Assembly: GCA_016938065.1 (NCBI GenBank)
Contig: JAFGVI010000118.1
Location: 1 to 64,000, forward strand
Length of the DNA: 64,000 nt
Origin: Deltaproteobacteria bacterium
GTDB taxonomy: Bacteria > Desulfobacterota > Anaeroferrophillalia > Anaeroferrophillales > Tharpellaceae
Direction of reading: 5' to 3'
Both the position numbers and the translations under genes were made by a program. Of this stretch, positions 55,437 to 64,000 are shown in pieces. A model generated the notes under the pieces. That model was not told where the DNA came from. It searched no databases and was given only the letters and a program-made list of their open reading frames with translations. Numbering within the stretch: position 1 is the first letter of the stretch; the number at the start of each line of letters is the position of its first letter.

Positions 55437-57150
55437 CGGCCGCCAGTTCCGCAAGCAGAGACCATAAAGGGGCCCGGTCTGCCAGAGGCAGCTCCGCGTT
55501 GCTGGAACCATCCCGCAGCCGCGCCTCGATAATTCCCCTTTCGAAACTTTTACGGCCCAGGGTCAGGCGCAGAGGTGCACCGATCAGGTCGGCATCTTTA
55601 AATTTAACCCCGGGTCGTTCATTGCGGTCATCGTAAAGAACCGCAATACCGCGACCCTCAAGTTCCGCATAAAGTGCTTCGCAGGCGGCGGTAACTTCAG
55701 CCGATTTAAGATCAAGATTTAAAAGAGCCACCTTAAAAGGGGCGATGGCATAAGGAAAACAGATACCGTTTTCATCGTAGTGCTGCTCAATGGCAGCGGC
55801 CACGGTACGGCCCACCCCGATACCATAGCAGCCCATCACCAAAGGCCGTTCCTGACCCTCCTGATCAAGAAAGGTAGCTTTGAGTTTTTCGCTGTATTTC
55901 GTACCCAGTTTAAAGATATGGCCCACTTCTATGCCGCGATCAATCTGCAAAAGGCCACCACATCGCGGGCAACGGTCACCGGCTCTGACCTGCACCAGAT
56001 CAGCAACCTTATTGCAGCTGAAATCTCTGCCCCAGATTACCCCCTGCAGATGGAAACCATGCCGGTTTGCACCACAGACAACCGCTTCAAGCTCAGGCAC
56101 CTGCCGATCAACCAGCAACGGCAAAACAGTATCAACCGGCCCGAGATAACCAACCGGCAGACCCAGCTCATCCGCTATCCGGGATGGCGCCGGAATTTCC
56201 AGCCACTCGGCTCCGAGAGCCGCTTTGACCTTGATTTCATTGACCTCCCGGTCACCGGGAACCACCACCAGACAAAAGCCGCGGTCACTCTCAAAAATCA
56301 TACTTTTCAAGATTGCGCCGGGGTCAACCTTGAAAAACGCAGCCACAGATTCAACGGACTCACGATCAGGGGTTGCAACCGCCGCCGCAGCAGGAGCCGC
56401 CGCGTCCGCCGCGCACTTATCCGCGGCCGCAAACCGGCCTTCAGCTTTTTCCACATTCGCAGCATAAGCACAGGCCTGACAACTGGCTACCGCATCTTCC
56501 CCGGACTCGGCGAGTACGACGAACTCATGGGAAAAGCTCCCGCCGATCGCGCCTGAGTCAGCCTCAACCGCACGGAAATCGAGCCCGCAAAGGGAAAAGA
56601 TCCGGCTGTAAGCCTCACGCATCCCCTGATAGCTGATACCGGCAGCAGCATCATCCACATCAAAGCTGTAGGCATCTTTCATAATAAACTCACGACCGCG
56701 CATCAGCCCGAAACGAGGCCTGATTTCGTCCCTGAATTTAGTCTGAATCTGATAAAGGTTCAACGGCAGCTGACGATATGAGCGCACCTCATGACGAACC
56801 AGATCGGTAATCACCTCTTCATGGGTCGGACCAAAACAGAAATTACGCTGATGCCGATCTGTAATCCGCAAAAGTTCCTTACCATAAAAGTCCCAGCGCC
56901 CGCTCTCCTGCCAGAGTTCAGCCGGCTGCACGGCCGGCAGCAAAAGCTCCTGAGCTCCGGCCCGATTCATCTCCTGGCGAATAATCGCCTCAACATTGCG
57001 CAAAGCCATCAATCCCATCGGCAGATAAGAGTAGATTCCGGCTGCGAGCCGACGCACCATGCCGGCACGCAGCATCAAACGATGACTGATAACCTCAGCT
57101 TCGGCCGGCTCTTCTTTCAACGTCGGCAGATACATTCTGGAAAAACGCAT
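55414..57150 (-). CDS. proS: Prolyl-tRNA synthetase (bacterial type with INS domain)
   Basis: MRFSRMYLPTLKEEPAEAEVISHRLMLRAGMVRRLAAGIYSYLPMG; start trimmed from 57237. Confidence 0.95.
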   Translation of the reverse strand: MRFSRMYLPTLKEEPAEAEVISHRLMLRAGMVRRLAAGIYSYLPMGLMALRNVEAIIRQEMNRAGAQELLLPAVQPAELWQESGRWDFYGKELLRITDRHQRNFCFGPTHEEVITDLVRHEVRSYRQLPLNLYQIQTKFRDEIRPRFGLMRGREFIMKDAYSFDVDDAAAGISYQGMREAYSRIFSLCGLDFRAVEADSGAIGGSFSHEFVVLAESGEDAVASCQACAYAANVEKAEGRFAAADKCAADAAAPAAAAVATPDRESVESVAAFFKVDPGAILKSMIFESDRGFCLVVVPGDREVNEIKVKAALGAEWLEIPAPSRIADELGLPVGYLGPVDTVLPLLVDRQVPELEAVVCGANRHGFHLQGVIWGRDFSCNKVADLVQVRAGDRCPRCGGLLQIDRGIEVGHIFKLGTKYSEKLKATFLDQEGQERPLVMGCYGIGVGRTVAAAIEQHYDENGICFPYAIAPFKVALLNLDLKSAEVTAACEALYAELEGRGIAVLYDDRNERPGVKFKDADLIGAPLRLTLGRKSFERGIIEARLRDGSSNAELPLADRAPLWSLLAELAADDSRIPS

Positions 57151-57204
57151 ACAGTTCCTTTTTAGTCTTAGTGTAATAAAATTAATGCAGCAACGTGTGT
57201 AGGC

Positions 57205-57233
57205 TTTGTAGAAAGTCCCTCCCCGATTGTCAA
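57205..57233 (-). promoter_or_regulatory. Candidate sigma70 promoter of proS
   Basis: TTGACA (57228-57233), 17 bp, TACAAA (57205-57210) on the minus strand. Confidence 0.7.
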
Positions 57234-57239
57234 GCATAA

Positions 57240-57272
57240 AAAAGCCCCGACTTATTATAAGTCGGGGCTTTT
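57240..57272. terminator. Intrinsic terminator of cooS
   Basis: AAAAGCCCCGACTTA-TTA-TAAGTCGGGGCTTTT, perfect 15-bp stem. Confidence 0.92.
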
Positions 57273-57348
57273 AATATTTCATTCTATCTCGAAACTACCC
57301 TTAAAAGCAGAGACTATCCCGATGCGGGCATCGCCCGCGAGCTCGCTT

Positions 57349-59313
57349 TTACAGTTCGCGACGGTCAGCCATATCGAAAAGTTTACGCTCCTGCTTGACG
57401 TTGATGCCTAAAGCTTCGCGTTTTTTATCGATATGAGCGATCATCTTGGCAGCATGCTCATAAGGATCAATGGCAAAATCCCACATGCCGCCGACTTCCG
57501 CTTCCAGACCTTTAAAAAGATGCTCTTTGAATTTGGTACCATCGGTAACCGGGAAAGCGGCGCCGAAGACGGTATAGACGCCGGATGAAACAAAGTACTG
57601 ACCGATGGAGATAGCCTTTTCACTCATCCACTCAGGAGCGGAACCGGCGACCGGAAGATCGGAAAGTCTTTCACCCAGACCGCCTTCTTTAAGAACGGCG
57701 GAAGCGGCGATCAGAATACGGCTGTTATCAACACAGGAACCCAAGCTCAATACCGGCGGAATACCGACTGTTTCGCAGATTTCAGCCAGACCGGGGCCGG
57801 CAAATTTGGCCGCTTCAGGGGTTAACAGTCCAGCCTTACCCAGAGCAATTGTGGAGCAACCGGTCTGCAGTACGAGAACGTCATTCTTGATCAGCTCTTT
57901 TACAACTTCAGTGTGAACCCAGTCATGTTTGACGCGGGGGTTAGTACAACCGACAACCCCGGCAACGCCGCGGATGCGACCGCTGATGATGGCATCATTC
58001 AACGGACGGTAAGAGGGGCGATAGGTTCCACCGAGATGATAAAGAATGCTTTCATGACCGAAACCATGAATACCGATGTGCTTGTTCTGCGGAATTTCAA
58101 CCGGTTTCGTCCGGTTTTTAAAACGGGCAATCGCCAGTTCGACAACCTTATCAACACACTCACGGGGATTGGTCTCATCGAGCTGAATATGGGTCGCACC
58201 TTCGATGTGGGCCCGATAGTTGGTCGTAATGAAAGGGGTGCCGTAACAGGCGGCAACCGGAGAAAGACCTTGTTTGATACACTGAACGTCAACCGCCATG
58301 GCATCAACCGCCCCGGTCACAAGCAGGGCTTCCGTCGACATGAAGTTACCGGCATGAGGAATACCATGACGCATCAGAACTTCTGCCCCGGAACAGCACA
58401 TCCCTGCCAGAACAATACCCTCGGCCCCGGCGGCTTTGGCTTTTTCAATCATTTTGGGGTCATTGACGGAATCGATCATGGCCTCGAACATAATGGGCTC
58501 ATGACCGTTAATGACAACGTTAACCTTTTTCTCTTCCAGACAACCCATATCAACATAGGCATCAATCGGTTTCGGAGTGCCGAACAGAATATCGGAAATC
58601 TCGGTAGCAACCATCGAACCACCCCAGCCATCGGAGAGAGCGGTGCGCTGAAACTGACGGGAAATGTTGACATAATGCTGGTCAACCCCGATATGGGTAC
58701 GATGCATCATCTCCATCAGTTCACGCATGGCGCCGCGAGGAACGATACCCAGTTCACGCCAGCGCTCCAGGGTTTTTTCCGGAACCCGTTTCATAAACGG
58801 AATCTCGCCCTCAACCTGAGTATAGGTCTTCTCCAGCTCTTCGGCCAGCTCAACCCCTAACTCCAGGATCTCACGATCTTTAATTACGCCATCAACCTCG
58901 ACCGTTGTCGGAATATCGAGATAGCCGCAAACCTCTTTCAGCTTGGTGACATCTTTAATACGGAAACCATCGACCTTGCCATGAACGACCTCTTTGAAAC
59001 AGTCAAGCATACCCATACCATGGTCGGTATGGGCAGCCGCACCAGCAACGACCATGCGGGCAAAGTTACGAGCAGAGATTGTATCAATCGTGGCCCCACA
59101 GACGCCGACTTTAGCATAAGGATCTTTGGGGCTCATCCGACAGGGGCCCATGGAACAGTTTTTACAACAGGCGGATACGGCGCCGATGGGACAGGCGGCC
59201 ATATCATTGGCCCGATGAAAGGAGATCTGAACGCCATCTTTCTGAGCTTTTTCCAGCATCTGAATGGTGCTGGGACAGATTGTCGCTTCCTGAATATTTA
59301 ACTCTTTTGCCAT
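57349..59313 (-). CDS. cooS: Anaerobic Ni-Fe carbon monoxide dehydrogenase catalytic subunit
   Basis: C41-x7-C49 and C50-x2-C53-x4-C58...C72 cluster ligands; GMCCSGAEVLMRHG, GCTNPRVKHDW, QTGCSTIALGKAG, LGSCVDNSRI. Confidence 0.96.
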   Translation of the reverse strand: MAKELNIQEATICPSTIQMLEKAQKDGVQISFHRANDMAACPIGAVSACCKNCSMGPCRMSPKDPYAKVGVCGATIDTISARNFARMVVAGAAAHTDHGMGMLDCFKEVVHGKVDGFRIKDVTKLKEVCGYLDIPTTVEVDGVIKDREILELGVELAEELEKTYTQVEGEIPFMKRVPEKTLERWRELGIVPRGAMRELMEMMHRTHIGVDQHYVNISRQFQRTALSDGWGGSMVATEISDILFGTPKPIDAYVDMGCLEEKKVNVVINGHEPIMFEAMIDSVNDPKMIEKAKAAGAEGIVLAGMCCSGAEVLMRHGIPHAGNFMSTEALLVTGAVDAMAVDVQCIKQGLSPVAACYGTPFITTNYRAHIEGATHIQLDETNPRECVDKVVELAIARFKNRTKPVEIPQNKHIGIHGFGHESILYHLGGTYRPSYRPLNDAIISGRIRGVAGVVGCTNPRVKHDWVHTEVVKELIKNDVLVLQTGCSTIALGKAGLLTPEAAKFAGPGLAEICETVGIPPVLSLGSCVDNSRILIAASAVLKEGGLGERLSDLPVAGSAPEWMSEKAISIGQYFVSSGVYTVFGAAFPVTDGTKFKEHLFKGLEAEVGGMWDFAIDPYEHAAKMIAHIDKKREALGINVKQERKLFDMADRREL

Positions 59314-59544
59314 TGTTTACTACCTCCTTGATAGTGTTTTAATCGTGGCATAATAAAAAGATCATTACGGCACTGTAAGCCGAAACGAAACTATAAACTC
59401 GCGGGCAGACTTTAGCAAGGAGTGTACCACGCGCTGCACTATTTAAAAAAATCTCTCAACTCGCAGAATTTACCTTGAGGGATCTCACTTTCAACACTTT
59501 TATTTCACTTATCAAGCGACTGCTCACTATCAGACAACCCCCCT

Positions 59545-59589
59545 GCGTAGTACGAAAATATTTCGCGCTACGCAAAAAATTCGCGAATT
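59545..59589. promoter_or_regulatory. Hairpin plus 12-bp perfect palindrome in cooS/aroQ intergenic region
   Basis: GCGTAG-TAC-GAAA-ATA-TTTC-GCG-CTACGC (59545-59573) and AATTCGCGAATT (59578-59589). Confidence 0.4.
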
Positions 59590-59708
59590 ATTCTCCGGCA
59601 GAAGAACCCCGAAATAGCATTTTTACAAATTCAGCGCTCTTGACTTGCAAGCATTTTTCCACTATCAGAAAAGGCCGCCGGCGAAAAGTTCATTTTAGAC
59701 GCCGCTGA

Positions 59709-59740
59709 GACTTGGCTAAGACTTGGCTAAGACTTGCAAG
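59709..59740. repeat. 11-bp direct repeat GACTTGGCTAA x2 plus related GACTTGCAAG
   Basis: 59709-59719, 59720-59730, partial copy 59731-59740; GACTTGCAAG also at 59642-59651. Confidence 0.9.
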
Positions 59741-60102
59741 ATCAACCACGACCAAAAAAAAATCAACCGGGAACTCTCCGCGAAAGCTTCGCCGAAACTG
59801 AGTCTATGCACACCTTCGACAGCGATCCCTTAACCCCGCCGATCATGACCGAGACCATGGCTAAACTGCTGCTGGGGCAGAGACATTGGCGGGAAGCCCT
59901 CGATATCTATAGAGAACTCTGCCGGCAACACCCTGACAAGGCTGGACTTTACAAAGCGGAAATCGCGCAGATAGAGGGCTATTTCAAACCGCAGACCAAT
60001 CCGGAGACGATCCTGAAAAGAGAGCGGACAAAAAAACAGATAGCGCAACTTGAAAATCTTCTGCGGATTGTGAGCGGCAGCCGCGAAGAGAGAAACAGGT
60101 AA
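59734..60102 (+). CDS. Hypothetical small TPR-like protein
   Basis: Helical segment LLLGQRHWREALDIYRELCRQHPDKAGLYKAEIAQIE; may start at 59806; 5 bp before aroQ. Confidence 0.5.
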   Translation: MQDQPRPKKNQPGTLRESFAETESMHTFDSDPLTPPIMTETMAKLLLGQRHWREALDIYRELCRQHPDKAGLYKAEIAQIEGYFKPQTNPETILKRERTKKQIAQLENLLRIVSGSREERNR

Positions 60103-60106
60103 TTTC

Positions 60107-60541
60107 ATGAAGATTCTGACAATTCACGGCCCCAACCTCAACCTGCTGGGACAGCGTGAACCGGAAATCTACGGCAGGCAAAGCCTGAATATGATAGACA
60201 ATGAAATCGGCCGACGGGGAGAGCGGCTCGGCATAGCAACGGTCTGCCGCCAGAGCAATCATGAGGGCGAAATCATCGACTGGCTGCATCAGGCCGCAGA
60301 AAATGACTTCACAGGCATCATCCTGAATCCCGCCGGTTTTACTCATACCAGCGTCGCCATTCGCGACGCCATTGCCGCCATTGAGATTCCGGTCATCGAA
60401 GTCCACCTGAGCAATATCAGCAGCCGCGACGACTTCCGCCAGAAATCTTTGACGGCAGCCGTCTGCCGTGGTACAATCAGCGGTTTTGGTGCCGCCTCCT
60501 ACCTGGTTGCTCTGGAAACCTTTAAAATATTACTCAACTGA
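60107..60541 (+). CDS. aroQ: Type II 3-dehydroquinate dehydratase
   Basis: ILTIHGPNLNLLGQREPEIYG, QSNHEGEIIDWLH, LNPAGFTHTSVAIRDA. Confidence 0.96.
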   Translation: MKILTIHGPNLNLLGQREPEIYGRQSLNMIDNEIGRRGERLGIATVCRQSNHEGEIIDWLHQAAENDFTGIILNPAGFTHTSVAIRDAIAAIEIPVIEVHLSNISSRDDFRQKSLTAAVCRGTISGFGAASYLVALETFKILLN

Positions 60542-60592
60542 CCCGGCAAATTGACTCAGCAAAACAATACAATCATCTTAAACTGAAACTAT

Positions 60593-61684
60593 ATGAACAT
60601 ATATCTCCGTCGGCTTGAAAACCTGCGCCGACTGCTCGATAAAGTCAAGTGCGATGCCTTTCTCATCAATCACCCGGCCAACCTCAGCTACTATACCGGT
60701 TACAGCGGCGACAGTGCCTACCTTCTGCTGAGCCCTGATCGCAGCTGTTTTTTTACTGATGGACGCTATACGACACAGGCCGCATCCGAGATTCCCGAGT
60801 CGGTCGAACTTATTGAAATAACCTCATTCAACAGCCTCTGCCAGCATCTCAACACCTTTCACGACATAAACAGAGTCGGGGTTGATGAACGAAAATTAAG
60901 CGCTGAAAGCTGGCTCAAACTGAGCCAGCTTTTAAAAGGCGGAGAACCCCTGGTCGCCGTCGCCGAAACCCTCTGCCAACCCCGCAGATACAAGGATGAA
61001 AACGAGATCTATCTTCTGCGCCGGGCGGTCGCCATTGCCGAGGAGGCCCTGCAGAAGAGCTTGAGCTTACTGCGTCCCGGCACCAGCGAGCGTGATCTGG
61101 CGGCCGAAATAGAGTACCAGATCCGCCGCGCCGGCGGCGAGAAGGCCGCCTTTCCCCTGATTGTCGCGAGCGGGCCCCGCTCCGCCATGCCGCACGGGGT
61201 TGCTTCCGACCGTTTCATCAATCCCGGCGACCTGGTCACCATAGATTTCGGCGCCTGTTATCAGGGCTACCACAGCGACCAGACCTGCACCTTCTTTCTC
61301 GAAGAACCCGGGCCCGAAAGCAAAAAGGTTTACGAAGCTCTTTACCAAGCCCAGAGAAATGGTTTCAACGCTGTGAAAAACGGCATCACTACCCGGGAAC
61401 TCGATCGCCTGGTCAGAGACGTACTGACCGAATCAGGGCTCGGCCACAGTTTCAGCCACGGCACCGGACATGGTATCGGCCTGGAAATCCATGAAGCCCC
61501 TTCAATCTCTCCGCACGGCCCGGATGAAATTCTGCAACCGGGCATGGTTTTTACGATTGAGCCGGGCTGTTATTTCCCGGGGCGCTGGGGCATCAGAATT
61601 GAAGATATGGTCTACCTAACTCCTCAGGGAGCTGAAAAATTAACTACTATCGATAAAAGTCTGGCAAAGATGATTATCGCTTAA
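60593..61684 (+). CDS. Xaa-Pro aminopeptidase/M24 peptidase
   Basis: SHGTGHGIGLEIHEAPSISP, MVFTIEPGCYFPGRWGIRIEDMV. Confidence 0.93.
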   Translation: MNIYLRRLENLRRLLDKVKCDAFLINHPANLSYYTGYSGDSAYLLLSPDRSCFFTDGRYTTQAASEIPESVELIEITSFNSLCQHLNTFHDINRVGVDERKLSAESWLKLSQLLKGGEPLVAVAETLCQPRRYKDENEIYLLRRAVAIAEEALQKSLSLLRPGTSERDLAAEIEYQIRRAGGEKAAFPLIVASGPRSAMPHGVASDRFINPGDLVTIDFGACYQGYHSDQTCTFFLEEPGPESKKVYEALYQAQRNGFNAVKNGITTRELDRLVRDVLTESGLGHSFSHGTGHGIGLEIHEAPSISPHGPDEILQPGMVFTIEPGCYFPGRWGIRIEDMVYLTPQGAEKLTTIDKSLAKMIIA

Positions 61685-61743
61685 TTCGGTGAAGTCAACG
61701 CTTCACCAAACAAAACCATACTTAATTACAAAGGAAAAGGAAC

Positions 61744-62304
61744 ATGCATTCAACCCAAGATTTTCGCCGTGGCCTGCGGATAGAAATTAACGATGAACCC
61801 TTTATTATTGTTGATTTTCAACATGTAAAACCGGGAAAAGGCGGAGCTTTTGTCCGCACCAAACTGAAAAATCTGCTCAACGGCAACGTTGTCGACCGCA
61901 CCTTCCGCTCCGGGGAGAAGGTCGGCAAGCCCGATATCGAAGAAAAAGAGATGCAGTACCTTTACAATGACGGCGATTTTCACTTCATGGACAATGATAC
62001 CTACGAACAGACTGCAATCTCGGCCGAGCTTGTCGGCAGTGCCAAGGATTTTCTGCAGGAGAACAGCATTGTCAACGTGCTCTTCTATAAAGGCCGGGCC
62101 GTCAATCTGGAACTGCCGACCTTTGTTACTCTGGAAGTAACCGAAGCCGAACCCGGTCTCAAGGGCGATACCGCCAGCAGTGTCACCAAACCGGTTACCG
62201 TCGAAACCGGAGCCCGCATCAACGTTCCGCTGTTCATCAACCCCGGCGACCGGCTGAAGATCGACACGCGCACAGGTGAATATATCGAGCGGGTCAAATC
62301 CTGA
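61744..62304 (+). CDS. efp: Elongation factor P
   Basis: DFQHVKPGKGGAFVRTKLKNL; GDRLKIDTRTGEYIERV. Confidence 0.96.
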   Translation: MHSTQDFRRGLRIEINDEPFIIVDFQHVKPGKGGAFVRTKLKNLLNGNVVDRTFRSGEKVGKPDIEEKEMQYLYNDGDFHFMDNDTYEQTAISAELVGSAKDFLQENSIVNVLFYKGRAVNLELPTFVTLEVTEAEPGLKGDTASSVTKPVTVETGARINVPLFINPGDRLKIDTRTGEYIERVKS

Positions 62305-62981
62305 TGCCCCCTCTGGAAAAAAACTTCATCATCACGATTGACGGACCATCGGGTGCGGGCAAGAGTACGGTCAGCAAAAAAATTGCGGCCCGCCTGAACT
62401 TGATTTACATCGACACAGGGGCCATGTACCGTTGCGTTGCCTGGGCGGCGCGGGAAGCCGGCCTTGAGATGAGTTGCACAAGTGAAATGATAACGCTGCT
62501 GCAGGGGATCGAAATTCGTTTTCAGACCGCCGCCGGCAACCTGGTTTTCTGCAACGGCAAAGAGGTTACCGACCTGATCCGCAGCCCTGAAATCGACCGT
62601 CTCTCTTCGGCGGTTTCCGGACTTCCCTGCGTCCGTGCGGCCCTCCTGCCCCTGCAGAGAGCCGCGGCCCGGAACCAACCCGCCATCATCGACGGAAGAG
62701 ATGCCGGAACCGTTATTTTTCCTCAGGCTGATCTTAAGATCTACCTTGATGCCGATCTCGACACAAGGGCCCGGCGCCGTCTGGCCGAGCAGCAGCTGCA
62801 GGCCGGCGTCGATCTGGAAAGTGTCACCGCCGCCATCGCCAACCGCGACCGGGCTGACAGCTCCCGCTCCCAGGCGCCGCTGCGCCGGGCCGATGATGCC
62901 GTCCTCATAGATTCCACCAGCCAGGACATCGAAAGCGTTTGCCAACACATTATTGAACTCTACGAGAAGCTGAAAAAGTGA
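62304..62981 (+). CDS. cmk: Cytidylate kinase
   Basis: ITIDGPSGAGKSTVSKKIA, YIDTGAMYR, IDGRDAGTVIFP. Confidence 0.95.
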   Translation: MPPLEKNFIITIDGPSGAGKSTVSKKIAARLNLIYIDTGAMYRCVAWAAREAGLEMSCTSEMITLLQGIEIRFQTAAGNLVFCNGKEVTDLIRSPEIDRLSSAVSGLPCVRAALLPLQRAAARNQPAIIDGRDAGTVIFPQADLKIYLDADLDTRARRRLAEQQLQAGVDLESVTAAIANRDRADSSRSQAPLRRADDAVLIDSTSQDIESVCQHIIELYEKLKK

Positions 62982-63847
62982 AAGCAAAACTTGAAATCAA
63001 GGTTGCTCAAACCGCTGGCTTCTGTTTCGGGGTGCATCGGGCCGTCAATCTCGCCAAAGAGGCTCCGGAAAAATTCCCCGGCCAGCAGATTCACACCCTG
63101 GGCCCGATCATCCATAATCCTCAGGTCGTCATTCAACTGGCCGCATTGGGCGTCAGGCAGGCCGACAGCCTCGATCAGATCAGTCAAGGGGTTGTCATTA
63201 TCAGATCCCACGGCATAACCAGACAACTGGCCCGGAAACTCGAACAGCGCCCGGATTTAACCGTGATCGATGCGACCTGCCCTTTTGTCCGGCGCGCACA
63301 GGAAATTGTCGCCAAAATGAGCGCGGCCGACTATCAGGTCGTCATTATCGGGGAGCCCGACCATCCCGAGGTAGCCGGCCTCATCAGCTATGGAGAGCCG
63401 CAGCGCACTCAGGTCATCTCCAGAAAAGCTGATATTCCCGCAGCCTTTTTCACCAAGGGCAAGACGCCCCGGATCGCCCTGCTGGCGCAAACCACCCAGT
63501 CGCAGAAACTCTACAACCGGATCAGCCTCGCCTTACTCCCCCTTAAAGGGGAGCTGCGCTGTTTCAACACCATCTGCACTGCCACCAGCGATCGCCAGAG
63601 TGAGGCTCTTGAACTCGCCGGAAGTTGCGACTGCATGCTTATTATCGGCGGCCGCAACAGTGCCAACACCAACCGCCTGCATGAACTCTGCAAAGAGAAG
63701 CAGAACGCTTCCTATCACATCGAAACCGCCGCAGACATTCAGAACCGGTGGTTTGCCGACAAACAGACAGTCGGCATCAGCGCCGGAGCCTCAACCCCGA
63801 AATGGCTGATTGACGAAGTCCTGGCGCAGCTGCAGCAGCTCTGCTGA
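62978..63847 (+). CDS. ispH: 4-hydroxy-3-methylbut-2-enyl diphosphate reductase
   Basis: TAGFCFGVHRAVNLA, VIIRSHGITRQ, ATCPFVRRAQEIV, ISAGASTPKWLIDEV. Confidence 0.96.
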   Translation: MKAKLEIKVAQTAGFCFGVHRAVNLAKEAPEKFPGQQIHTLGPIIHNPQVVIQLAALGVRQADSLDQISQGVVIIRSHGITRQLARKLEQRPDLTVIDATCPFVRRAQEIVAKMSAADYQVVIIGEPDHPEVAGLISYGEPQRTQVISRKADIPAAFFTKGKTPRIALLAQTTQSQKLYNRISLALLPLKGELRCFNTICTATSDRQSEALELAGSCDCMLIIGGRNSANTNRLHELCKEKQNASYHIETAADIQNRWFADKQTVGISAGASTPKWLIDEVLAQLQQLC

Positions 63848-63851
63848 AAAA

Positions 63852-63888
63852 GAGAGGGCGGAACCGGCACTGCCGAATCCGCCCTCTC
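63852..63888 (+). terminator. Inverted repeat after ispH
   Basis: GAGAGGGCGGA ... TCCGCCCTCTC; no strong U-tract. Confidence 0.5.
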
Positions 63889-63918
63889 GTCAAGGATCAC
63901 ACTATAAAATCTGCCCGC

Positions 63919-64000
63919 TTATGCGGCCTGGGCCTTACGCCAGCCGGCCTCGGTAAAGGCTTTCATCCGATCAATACTCCAGCTTTTCATGGTCGCGAAA
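63919..64000 (-). CDS. C-terminal fragment of a CDS running off the window
   Basis: Minus-strand frame ...FATMKSWSIDRMKAFTEAGWRKAQAA followed by TAA. Confidence 0.4.
   Translation of the reverse strand, partial: FATMKSWSIDRMKAFTEAGWRKAQAA

Noticed and set aside
57913-58860. 315-aa plus-strand ORF opposite cooS
   Set aside because: Antisense to a clear CDS; no recognisable domain; long antisense ORFs arise from codon bias here, as do 13540-14391, 48154-49050, 54636-55532, 55780-56556, 39772-40548 and 33356-34219.
59475-59708. 77-aa plus-strand ORF in the cooS/aroQ intergenic region
   Set aside because: Very basic, no RBS or domain, overlaps palindromes and repeats; more likely regulatory DNA.
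62085-62987. 300-aa minus-strand ORF opposite efp/cmk
   Set aside because: Fully antisense to two well-supported genes with no family signal.

Overview
The 64 kb window looks like ordinary bacterial chromosome, probably Desulfobacterota/deltaproteobacterial (inferred from gene content and order; no 16S present). It is densely coding in long co-directional blocks. I saw no tRNA, rRNA, CRISPR array, prophage or intact transposase. Blocks: (1) minus strand, 164-17535: an MSHA-like type IV pilus/T2SS-type cluster (two prepilins, MshG-, MshE-, MshN-, MshL-, MshK-, MshJ- and MshI-like proteins), then an AsmA-like protein, malate dehydrogenase, a degenerate cyclic-nucleotide-binding-fold protein and an Mla lipid-transport operon. 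(2) plus strand, 18011-22345: a mitochondrial-EF-G1-like (spdEFG1-type) translocase behind a structured leader/ncRNA, a P-loop ATPase, a CBS protein and a BI-1 protein. (3) minus strand: queC, queE, secF, secD, yajC, tgt, queA, DUF2065, TPR protein. (4) plus strand: crcB and B12-dependent ribonucleotide reductase with a textbook NrdR box pair. (5) minus strand: rsmI, DUF721, metG, ricT-like, holB, tmk, lytic transglycosylase. (6) plus strand: orphan cheX. (7) minus strand: rlmN, sigma-54 activator with a degenerate receiver, guaA, guaB, fbp, Na/Pi transporter, polysaccharide deacetylase, ctpA, envC, ftsX, ftsE, proS, solitary cooS. (8) plus strand: aroQ, pepP-like, efp, cmk, ispH. Observations I rate highest: a 13-bp tandem duplication between the two prepilin genes that exactly breaks a 43-codon reading frame; a candidate structured RNA upstream of the EF-G1-like gene whose 5' end repeats the 5' arm of its terminator; and an NtrC-type activator whose receiver has lost the usual phosphorylation residues (apparent D to E).
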